A stretch of 64,000 bases of DNA from Scortum barcoo (lineage: Eukaryota > Chordata > Actinopteri > Centrarchiformes > Terapontidae): positions 1,216,102 to 1,280,101 of the forward strand of contig CM041531.1 of assembly GCA_023238725.1 (NCBI GenBank). The letters run 5' to 3'. Positions 45,840 to 55,084 of the stretch are shown here, in pieces. Positions within the stretch are counted from its first letter, which is position 1, and the number at the start of each line of letters is the position of its first letter. The notes beneath the pieces are model-generated. The model was given only the letters and a program-made list of their open reading frames with translations. It was not told the origin of the DNA and did not search any database. The position numbers and the translations under genes are program-made.

Positions 45840-45848
45840 CATCTATGT
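45708..45848. repeat. (CT)n, (TA)n and an 80-bp perfect AT-core palindrome
   Basis: A CT tract runs into a TA tract (to about 45766). ACATAGATGGGC (45769-45780), then 28 AT units, then GCCCATCTATGT (45837-45848) form one uninterrupted 80-bp palindrome able to extrude as a cruciform or hairpin. Confidence 0.95.
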
Positions 45849-47130
45849 GTAAATTAATTTACTTATTACAACCAAATGAGCCTAAATTTCTTTGTAAACC
45901 AGGTGAATTTTTGACACGTCCTTCCTTTATTTAAGTAACTTGTGTTGTACATTTCCTATTGTTTTGTTGTTATTGTTCTTTTGTTTGTGCTCTATAATGT
46001 GATCATGGAGTCACAGGAATAAAATGAAACGTAGTCAAATCAGAGAAATATCTGCCTCCGACTATCCCAATCAACAAACAAAGGCTCAAATGTAATGGAT
46101 ATTTTGATTTAATGTCATCGTTCTGCTATAAGACAAGTGTTTGAATTAAACATCAGTCAAAGAAACGTCAGTAAAAACTGCTGTTTTATTCACAGTACAA
46201 CAATAAATGGGATCAATTTGATTTCATATATGAATTTAATTTTAAAATTATAAACAAATATAATTATTAAATATATAATATATAAATAACCACAATAATT
46301 ACAGAATGAAGAAAATTACTTCTGAAGTCTGAAACATTTCCCACCATTAAAACCAAAGAGCGTCGAAGGTAATCAATAACATCTTAAAATCAATCCAATC
46401 GATTAAAAACAGGTGTGAAATATCAGGAGCGATGAAAAGGTTGTGAAGAGCTTGAATGTTTTGTGTTTTGCTGCCATCTTGTGGAAGTTTTTAAAAAACT
46501 CAATCACCCTGGTTGATCTGATCAGCTGCAGATGGATCAATAAATTACAGAAAAAAAGTGAAATGAAAAGCTGAAGATGAAACTGTGACACGTTAGTGAG
46601 ACAGAGGAGAAACACGAGTGACAGTTTTAAAGACTTTTTGGTCCTTCGCGTCTTCCGTAGTTCAGAATGAAAGTAGGAAGTGAAAGACCCTTATCTTTCA
46701 AAATAAGAGCAGAATCTAAATCACTTAGGAGAAATGAGTGGTGCTGTGATTTGTTTTATTGAATTTGGATTTAACATCATTAAAAAGAGTAAAAAGTGAA
46801 ACTAAACCTGCCCTGTATGATTAAAACCCAGATAAATAAACATAAAATGACAAAAAAAACATTTGATCTTCTATCTGTTTCTGACAGTGAAGCAGATTTT
46901 TGTCTGATATAAATTAATAATGATGATTGTTATTCGGTGATTTTCTATTCACATCACATTATATTAAGATTTCTATTTTGAATTCTGTATACTTTGTATC
47001 ATTTTTTATTAATCATTATGTGATATTTCTAATTATGTACTGGGTATTTCAAATGTATGTGACTTTCTACATCCTCTCTCACCACATTTCAGGGGGAAAT
47101 AAAAAAATAATTTGACAGTTTAATTACACA
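45849..47130. other. AT-rich intergenic, no gene seen
   Basis: No supported gene. A CTCF-like word is listed separately. Confidence 0.55.
46471..46484 (-). promoter_or_regulatory. CTCF-like motif
   Basis: CTGCCATCTTGTGG reads CCACAAGATGGCAG on the minus strand, matching the CTCF core CCASNAGRKGGC. Occupancy is unknown. Confidence 0.4.
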
Positions 47131-47136
47131 TATTTA

Positions 47137-47480
47137 GAATTGGAATCAGTTTTATTCCCAAGTAGGTTTTCACATATAAAGGAACTTTATTTGGTGTGCA
47201 GAACAACAAACAAGAAAGTTGAAAGCAAGTATTGCAAACCAAAAGAATAAATTAAATATAAATTAAACAGACAATGTAATTAAAAAAAATGATAAAATTA
47301 TTTAAAAGGTATATTATAAAATAAAAAAAATAAGATAAAATACAATAAGCACAACAGTTACACAGAAGCAGCAGAAATGATTGAATTTTAGACTCAAAAA
47401 CAAAGTAATGGAAAGAAAATCACAACAAGACATCAAATAGTCAAACAGTTTCAAATATAGGATGGAATAAATTTGCAATG
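47137..47480. repeat. Dispersed repeat with CAGTTTTATTCCCAAGTAGG start
   Basis: AATCAGTTTTATTCCCAAGT and AGGAACTTTATTTGGTGTGC form a stretch common in fish as a retroposon-derived repeat read in reverse. It is followed by A-rich sequence. Related in type to 62155-62300. Confidence 0.4.
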
Positions 47481-47681
47481 CTCCTGTGGAAGTGTATATA
47501 TGTAAACATAATGAAAATATAAATATATATGTAAAAAATAAGTAGAAACCAGTAAGTAATAGAAGTATGTGTGTTATCTATTTAGTTTTATATTATATAT
47601 GTATATTATAATTTATATTGTGTGTATGTGACAGGTTCAGAATAATTGTTATTGTCATTATGTCCAGTGTGGTCTGAATTC

Positions 47682-47708
47682 TTCTTCTTCTTCTTCTTAT
47701 TATTATTA

Positions 47709-47796
<88 letters not shown>

Positions 47797-47809
47797 GTTA
47801 TTATTATTA

Positions 47810-47889
<80 letters not shown>

Positions 47890-47896
47890 GTTATTA

Positions 47897-47948
<52 letters not shown>

Positions 47949-47949
47949 C
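47682..47949. repeat. (TTC)n-(TTA)n microsatellite, about 270 bp
   Basis: A short CTT run turns into more than 80 TTA units with a few GTT interruptions. It produces a meaningless 110-codon Leu/Tyr ORF. It ends about 60 bp before the gtf2a2 promoter motif. Confidence 0.97.
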
Positions 47950-48009
47950 TGGACCAGTTGTATCGACAGTGTGATTAAACTCTGAATGTATTTTACTTTG
48001 AAGTGTCCC

Positions 48010-48017
48010 ACCGGAAG
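48010..48017. promoter_or_regulatory. ETS-type promoter site of gtf2a2
   Basis: ACCGGAAG, a core ETS/GABP word typical of TATA-less housekeeping promoters, lies 102 bp upstream of the gtf2a2 start codon. Transcription start is probably within the next 50 bp. Confidence 0.5.
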
Positions 48018-48118
48018 CCTCCAGTCTGTTGTGGAGGGAAGCGGCTAGCTTTTAGCCTCGTAGCTCCGAGTGTGTTTGTAGTTTTCTGCAATTTTTTCTT
48101 CTTGTTGTAGTTTCCATC

Positions 48119-48872
48119 ATGGCCTACCAGCTGTACAGGAACACCACTCTGGGAAACAGCCTACAGGAGAGTCTGGACGAGCTCATCCAGGTGAGACTCA
48201 CCTGCCGCAGCTAGCACTTAGCTTAGCATGTGGTTAATTGCAGCGGCCGTGTTATTAGCCATTGAGGCTCGTTAGCTCGAAGCTAGTTTTGGCTCTTTCG
48301 CTGATTTAAGAGGGGTTTTATCTACGTGTTATATATATTTGTATTTGTTTTTCATGTTATTCATCACGCGTGGACTCAAACTACCGCAGGTAACATCACG
48401 ACCTTTCATATTACGTCATCAAGGTACACAGATGTTTGTCAACAAAGTGCAGCAGTTTAACAGACTGTCTGTCTGTCTGTCTGTCTGACAAAGAAAACAT
48501 CTGTGTCCACCAAACAACAACAACAAAAACTTCAGCCTCTCACTTTGTGACTTTTCTGTTTTTCCTCTTTTCCTCTGAACTCAGCCTGTCATCAGTATCG
48601 ATTAATATTGATCAGAAACGTTTCACTGACTGTTTGTAGGAAACTTTGGACATTAAAGTGTTGCAAGAAACTCACTCATGTTAGAGTTGGTTGGGATTTA
48701 TGAAGAAAAATGATTTATATATGATTTATTTTGGGTGTAAAGACCGAAGTCAGTCTCTTCTGTTTAATGTGTTTAACTGGAGGTTTGATCTGTTTTTGTC
48801 CTGACAGTCTCTCTGTGAGCACAAAACTTCACAAACAACTTCAGAGAAAAACTACAAACTGATTTTTATCTT

Positions 48873-48906
<34 letters not shown>

Positions 48907-51906
48907 CAGACCCAGCAGATCACCCCTCAGCTGGCTCTTCAGGTCCTCCTTCAGTTCGACAAAGCGATCAACACGGCGCTCGCCAACAGAGTCCGCAACA
49001 GAGTCAACTTCAGGGTGAGTCCACTTCCTGTGACCTCTGACCTCTGTGGACCAGCGGTGAAACATCCCCGAGGTCAGCGGCGGTTTAATCTGATAATCAG
49101 TCACTTTTCAACATAAAAAGGAAAAACGCGTTCTTCAGCGTCTTCATGTCGCAGTGGTGGACGAGGTACTCAGATACTTTACTGCAGTAAAACCTCAGAG
49201 TGAAAATCTCTGTTCAGATTTCACTGAAAGAGCTACCAGACACGATTTTTCTTATTTAACTAAACGTGATGAATTAAATATTGTTTGCATGATGTAGAAT
49301 GATGATATCATCAGGTTTGTTTCCCATGATCCTCTGCTCTCTCTGTGCTGTTCGGGGACGATCAGGAAAGTGAAGCCTCGATTTTATGATGTACAGTTGT
49401 AGCAGTACATTTTGTGAAATATTAATTCATGAAGCACAAACAAACAGAATAATAAATCACTGAGCAGATCTCATGGTGAGTCTCTGCTCGCTCTTCTTCC
49501 ACCTGCAGCTCTGTGTCTCTGAACCACAGAGCTGAAGTGCGCCCTCTAGTGGTATAAAAGTTCATATTTGTGAGCTCCAGAGAAGTGGGACACTAAAGTC
49601 CTCCTGTCGGTGTGTTCCTGTTCTGTTCGCTGCATTTTACTGCTGTTCATGTTTCAGGTTCATTTGAACGACTTTATATACCTGTTGGCTAGTTTCATCT
49701 GCAGCAATGCATGCATCATGGTCTATTAGATCATCACATATGTTTGTCCTGTGAGAACCACGTATCTGTAAAAAGTCAGAAAAACAGCCTGTTTTCAGCT
49801 TTGTGACGATGCAGCTGATCCAAGGAGGCTTTAAATAGTTTATTTATCTGAAGAAGGAGGAGAATTTTCTCAACACATAAAGGAAGACTTCATCCTTCAG
49901 TTTATCACAAACACTCAACATCAACACATCTGGAGAATACCAGGTTTTCACTGGACAGGAAGGATGAACAACTGTCATCTGGAAAGAAACTAAAGCTATG
50001 GCGTCATTTAGCTGTCATAATCATGAGAGCGCAAATACAGATTAAACGAGCACAGGATCAGGAATTGAGGGCGTAAAAACATAAAACTGAGAGGTTAAAA
50101 ATAATCTTGTGGCGAATAAAGTTTTTGTCTCGAGCATATAAATAAATCATGACAGAGCGCAGATGTGGAAGCTGCAGCTGCTCGCTCTCACTTTAAACTT
50201 TTCCTCGCTCTCGATATTTTTCCCAACCGGAAATACGTCATGGGTGTAAGGCTCGACAAGACAAACTTTAACAGATTAAAATTTCTTCTGCTTTTTTCTG
50301 CATAAATCTCTTAAACAACTTCAGCCTGGCTCAAAACTGCCATCATTTTGAGGATTTTAACCCCTTAAATGCCAGTTTGATTACATGATGTCACTGTTGT
50401 TATTTATGAAAAAAAAAGTGGTATTTTTCCATATAACAAATTTTTGGGGGCCAGGGGATTTTATTTTAAATCAGTCTTGGATATGTCAAAGATTAGCCAA
50501 AATATTGACTTTGATGCATTAGTTTTTGTGTAGCATCAGATTTAAAATGTACTACCATCTTAAGTCATTAAGGACAAAAATGTCCACTTCCAAAAACTGC
50601 TATAAAAATTAACAGATTCAATATTTTTCTGCTTTTTTGAGTCAAGTCTTTCCATCAACTTCAGTCCTGATCAAAATATCAAATATGTAATAATTATCAG
50701 GGAAAAAAAAGCGGAGAATTATCATTATAATCATTATAAAAATATGAATCTGTTAAGTTTTTATAGCAGTTTTCTGCTAAGTGGACATTTTTGTCGCCAT
50801 ATAAAGCTGTCAGTTTTCTGCTATGACGCCATATAAAGCTGATAATATGTAATAATTATCAGGGAAAAAAGCGGAGAATTATCATTATAATCATTATAAA
50901 AATATGAATCTGTTAAGTTTTTATAGCAGTTTTCTGCTATGACGCCATATAAAGCTGTCAGACAAACGGAGAGCAGGAAAAATACTATATTTACCTCTGA
51001 TGCAGGAAAAATACTTTTACTATTTCGTAAAAATACTATATTTACCTCTGACAGGAGTAAAAATACTATATTTACCTCTGACATGGAGTAAAAATACTAT
51101 ATTTACCTCTGATATTACGGAGTAAAAATACTATATTTACCTCTGATGGAGTAAAAATACTATATTTACCTCTGAGATGGAGTGGAGTAAAAATACTATA
51201 TTTACCTCTGAGATGGAGTAAAAATACTATATTTACCTCTGAGATGGAGTAAAAATACTATATTTACCTCTGAGATGGAGTAAAATACTATATTTACCTC
51301 TGACGGAGTAAAAATACTATATTTACCTCTGACGGAGTAAAAATACTATATTTACCTCTGAGATGGAGTAAAAATACTATATTTACCTCTGATGGAGTAA
51401 AATACTATATTTACCTCTGAGATGGAGTGAAAATACTATATTTACCTCTGAGTGGAGTGAAAACATATTTTACTCGATGGAGTCAATTATATTTACCTCT
51501 GAGATGGAGTGAAAATACTATATTTACTCTGAGATGGAGTAAAAATACTATATTTACCCCTCAGATGTGGTGCAGACCTTCAGCTCTCGTCTTTGTGTCC
51601 TGCAGGGCTCTCTGAACACTTACAGGTTCTGCGACAACGTGTGGACGTTCGTCCTGAACGATGTGGAGTTCAGGGAGGTCACCGACCTCGTGAAGGTCGA
51701 CAAGGTCAAAATTGTGGCCTGTGACGGAAAGAGAGCGAGTCTACACCAGAACAAAACGGATAAATGGTGAGTGTAAAAACATCTCGTCTCTGCGCTGTGA
51801 TGCTCCGCCTGCCGCTCACACACCTTTCTGACGTGATGTCACGATAAATGGCTGTCGTATTTCTAAAGTTAATATTTAACGTGATCTGTTTTCTTCTCTC
51901 TGCAGA
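48119..51906 (+). CDS. gtf2a2: Transcription initiation factor IIA subunit 2 (TFIIA gamma)
   Basis: Small subunit of TFIIA, which binds TBP-TATA complexes in the nucleus and stabilises RNA polymerase II pre-initiation complexes. Exons 48119-48190, 48910-49014 and 51606-51766 join with GT-AG borders in phase 0 and give 112 residues (human protein 109). The stop TGA is formed across the last splice: TG at 51765-51766 plus A at 51906. Residues 1-24 start [20 protein letters not shown]. The helical domain continues [16 protein letters not shown], and the beta-barrel part includes [17 protein letters not shown] and [13 protein letters not shown]. All are near-identical to vertebrate TFIIA gamma. 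Start context is good (A at -3, G at +4). The last about 11 residues ([11 protein letters not shown]) differ from the mammalian C-terminus. Whether an upstream non-coding exon uses the acceptor-like TTGTTGTAG at 48102-48110 is open. Confidence 0.97.
48875..48904. repeat. (GT)n microsatellite at the gtf2a2 exon 2 acceptor
   Basis: The GT run ends five bases before the exon 2 acceptor AG (48908-48909), so it takes the place of the usual polypyrimidine tract. Confidence 0.92.
49152..49470. mobile_element. hAT-like MITE start in gtf2a2 intron 2
   Basis: CAGTGGTGGACGAGGTACTC...AGATACTTTACTGCAGTAAAAC is the terminal sequence of the CAGTGGTGGAAG family. Together with the minisatellite and body further right it suggests a large, expanded member. 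Confidence 0.55.
49538..49552 (-). promoter_or_regulatory. CTCF-like motif in gtf2a2 intron 2
   Basis: TGCGCCCTCTAGTGG reads CCACTAGAGGGCGCA on the minus strand, a near-consensus CTCF core. Confidence 0.5.
49688..49996 (-). repeat. Repeat body (inverted partner of 31022-31345)
   Basis: Reverse complement of the 31 kb body, from CTAGTTTCATCTGCAGCAAT to GGAAAGAAACTAAAGC. Interrupted on the right by the element at 49997-50949, after which the homology resumes. Confidence 0.9.
49997..50949. mobile_element. 953-bp TIR element with 6-bp target-site duplication
   Basis: TATGGCGTCAT at 49997-50007 is exactly inverted as ATGACGCCATA at 50939-50949. TAAAGC flanks both sides (49991-49996 and 50950-50955). 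The uninterrupted 31 kb copy has a single TAAAGC here, so this is a clean empty-site comparison. It carries internal inverted segments (GACAAAAATGTCCACTT at about 50574 against AAGTGGACATTTTTGTC at about 50780). There is no transposase. A 6-bp duplication with a TAT end would suit the IS3EU-type group, but the class is not proven. Confidence 0.85.
50684..50955. repeat. Tandem duplication of the element's right end with flank
   Basis: AATATGTAATAATTATCAGG... to ...AGCAGTTTTCTGCTA occurs at about 50684-50780 and again at about 50843-50939. CGCCATATAAAGCTG occurs three times (about 50795, 50828, 50944), each including target-site bases, so the duplication happened after insertion. Confidence 0.88.
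50974..51563. repeat. 29-bp minisatellite, about 20 units, next to gtf2a2 exon 3
   Basis: Units of TGGAGTAAAAATACTATATT plus TACCTCTGA, the reverse complement of the 30.6 kb array. Units are more variable here (GAGATGG, GACGG, ATTACGG linkers; some truncated). The array ends about 40 bp before the exon 3 acceptor at 51605. Confidence 0.96.
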
Positions 51907-52006
51907 CTTCGGCTCCGACGCTGCTCCGTATGTGTTCTGGTGTCAGACATCACAGATGGACCTGGACTGTACATATAATTTATTACAGCAGAGTCACAGC
52001 TGAGAG

Positions 52007-52011
<5 letters not shown>

Positions 52012-52043
<32 letters not shown>
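52012..52043. repeat. (GT)n microsatellite in the gtf2a2 3' UTR
   Basis: About 15 GT units, followed by poly-T12 at about 52068. Confidence 0.92.
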
Positions 52044-52045
<2 letters not shown>

Positions 52046-52147
52046 ACCAGTCACTGTACCTGCAGCAGTTTTTTTTTTTTATTATTATTATCAGTTTACA
52101 GGAGGTTTGTGTTCAGTTTGCTGTTATTTTTGAGCTGGATCATCTTT

Positions 52148-52153
52148 AATAAA
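52148..52153 (+). terminator. gtf2a2 polyadenylation signal
   Basis: AATAAA 240 nt after the split stop codon, followed by a GT/T-rich stretch (GAGTGTTTTTGTTTC), as expected for a cleavage site near 52170. Confidence 0.75.
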
Positions 52154-52179
52154 AACTTTATTTAAAACTCAGAGTGTTT

Positions 52180-55084
52180 TTGTTTCTCCTGAAACAATAA
52201 AGATGTTTATTAAATGTTTATTAAGTTGGTGCCACATTTCAGATGTGACGTCACGTTTCAACGTGCTGAAACCAAACACATCTCAGGCTATTTAAACTCT
52301 GCTTCTTAAAGCAGAGGCTGCTCTGAAATATTTGTAACGTGAAATACTTAGTTTTAGTTTTATTTGATTTACTCTTTTTCCTCTTTTTTTCTCCTAACCC
52401 CACTAAACTGTCGTCCCTGCTGAGATATTGGGAAAGATGTCACATGTTCCGAAACACACATCACAACAGAAGATTCTCAGGTCACATGATCCTGCTGAAA
52501 TTCATGAACATTTCTTATCATCAATAAAATGTCTGTCAGGCAGGAGAGCCACTGAAACAAACTGAATGACCAATGCTGTTTTGATATCTAAGGTTTGTTT
52601 GATTCATGCATTGAGTAAAAGTTTGTGCAGCCTTTGAATGAATTAAACTTTTTGTTCTCCCATTTTGATGAGTGAACAATAATCAGTGTGCCGACTAATG
52701 TCTGTAAACTGAACAGTATTTGTCAGATATTCTGACGTTTCCTATGAAAACATATTTGACGTTATTCCAGCTGTTCTCTCATCATCACTTTATACAGGAA
52801 GAGCTGCACTGTGGCTGCTGATTAATATAATAACAATGGACAAAACCAACTTTAATTTAACTCAATAAACAGCTCAAATTAAATTGTTTGTTCTTTTTGA
52901 CGAATCACAACTTTACTCTTCTTCGTGATTTCATTTGATTTTTTCACACCAGTTTAACTTGAATCTTTGGATTTATTTGAACTTTGTTTAAACTAAATTA
53001 ACAGTTCAAGAAATCCCTTAAAGAACTTTAAGATGTTTTCTCTCTGTGATGATCGAGTCTCAGTAAATACGAATCAAACTGAACAAAATGAGACTGCATC
53101 AACTTTTTTCAGTTTATTAGAACAACATGAGGATTTCAACATCTTGTATAAAAGAGTGCATGTGAAAAATGAAATGATTACAATGACATTTACTTTGCTC
53201 ATAAACAATCGGGACATTTCGAGAATATAAATAGAGAAGAATCTTTGTCTCAGTTTATTGCAAAGAAATCTGATTTTAAAAAAAGGATATATGCCCCGGT
53301 ATTCATACGTCTGAACACACACACCAAGGACAAGCAGATATAAAATATAAAGGATTCAGTGTAAAACATTGTGTATCTGAACTCCTCCTCGATCAATACT
53401 GCATGTGGTTTCCACTGAGAGGAAAAAGTGGAAATGGCTTCTGTTTCCAAACATAAAACAAACTGAACTGAAGCGAACGTGAAGAAAAGGCTGGTGGGAG
53501 ATTAGAGGAGCTGATATTTACAGTGAAGTTTCTGATATTCATCTGAACATTTTGGCTCCTGATGTGGTTAAAACCAGACACAGCGTGGAGTTCAGGGAAA
53601 GACCGAAGACACACAAAGACAAAGACTGCAACAAATCTTAACACTGCACTTGAACGCACCACGAAGACGACAGTGATTTCTTAAAGCAGCATATTAACGT
53701 GTAATAAAGACTTTATAACACTATACAGAGCTATAAGGACATTTTAATGTTTAGTAATGAACAGATTTATCCAAACTTCTCCTATGAAAACATATTTGAC
53801 ATTATTTCTGCTGTTTTACTCTCAACACCAGTTTATACAGGAAGAGCTGTGCTGGAGCTTCTGACTAATACAAAAATAACTCATATCTGCTCATATTACA
53901 GTGTTATAAAGCATTTATTACACCTTTATTGACTGATAATAAATGTTCAATAGGGGCACTGAATGTAAAGTATTACTGATCAAATTTCAGAGGCCTGATT
54001 CTGTTTTCTTTTGAATTTAACCATCTCCACCAATCAGCTGTGTTTAAATGGACAAAATAAACTTTAATTTAAGAAAATAAACAGCTGAAATATAAGCTGA
54101 CATTGTGTTTAAATATATTTAGTGTTGCATCTTTTCGTAGTTGGAGAACTCGCTGTGACGCAGATTAAAAATTATTGTCGCCTTTTTTTCATTCAAAGCA
54201 CATCGTCATTTCATATTACAGGAATATGATTTCTGCAGACAGGAGTCATTGATTAACACAAATTACACTACAGCTGCACACAGACGAGTGTATGAGGACA
54301 CATGGGTGTGTATATCATTGTGTATATATACATTTGCAGCAGATCAGGCCTCCAATAACGGATGATGAGCGCCAAAACAGTGGAAACAGCACAGAGAGTT
54401 TCGACGCTCAGCGGTGGACAAACCGACGAGTCCAGTAAAAGAATTAAGATTTTAGAAAGCAGCACCAATAAACATGATTTTCCTCCTTTAGTTAAGTTTC
54501 CACTCAAATCTGAGCTCTAATTTCAACCAGAAATACAAAGTACAGTATTTTGTTCCTGTTGGGTTCCTGTAGAAATGGTCTGTGTGTTAGTTTGCAGAAT
54601 CTGAACCTGAATCGGCTTTGTGAGCTCAGATTCAGGTTTAAGTTATCCAGCTAGCCTTCAACAGAACCTGTTATCATGGTTACTGAACATCTACACGTAT
54701 GATGTGATAAACTGGAGTACACACGGGCCCTGACCTGGCTTTATAAGAAGACCTGAGGAGAGTTGGCCGGACGAAAAAAACAAAAAAAACCTCACTCAGC
54801 TGCCTCAGGGTCAAAGGTCACGTAATAGCTGCCTCCAAATCTGTTCATCACAAAGCACCAACAGGACACAATGTCTACGAAATACATTCAAGAACACCTT
54901 CAAAATAAAAAAGACACTTGTAGAAAATGCAGAAAGAGTATAAAAACAAAAAAATATTTCTGGTTTCAGAAAGTATAAAACATCCAGGCTGGAATCTCTG
55001 CAGCGGGGTCAGTCCTCTTTCTGACTCTCCTGTTTCCTCTCCTGTTTCCTCTCCTTTTTCTTCTCCCTCCTCTTCGTCCTCTGT
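52180..55084. other. Region between convergent genes, no further gene seen
   Basis: Between the 3' ends of gtf2a2 (plus) and the ZNF395-family gene (minus). The right part is probably the latter's 3' UTR; minus-strand AATAAA candidates are at 53113-53118 and about 53254. Contains the diverged direct repeat listed next. Confidence 0.5.
52735..54105. repeat. Diverged direct repeat pair about 1 kb apart
   Basis: CCTATGAAAACATATTTGAC...TTTATACAGGAAGAGCTG occurs at 52741-52807 and 53780-53848. GGACAAAACCAACTTTAATTTAA at about 52838 is matched by GGACAAAATAAACTTTAATTTAA at about 54052. Either two copies of one repeat or an old segmental duplication. Confidence 0.7.

Noticed and set aside
47646..48011. 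Poly-Leu/Tyr and poly-Ile frames
   Set aside because: Translation of the (TTA)n microsatellite.
53393..53662. 89-codon minus-strand frame with a hydrophobic start
   Set aside because: Lies in the probable 3' UTR of the ZNF395-family gene; a leader-like N-terminus alone is not evidence of a gene.
52180..55000. Expected BNIP2 orthologue by synteny with human 15q22
   Set aside because: No BNIP2-like exon motif was found between gtf2a2 and the ZNF395-family gene, so it is absent from this window.
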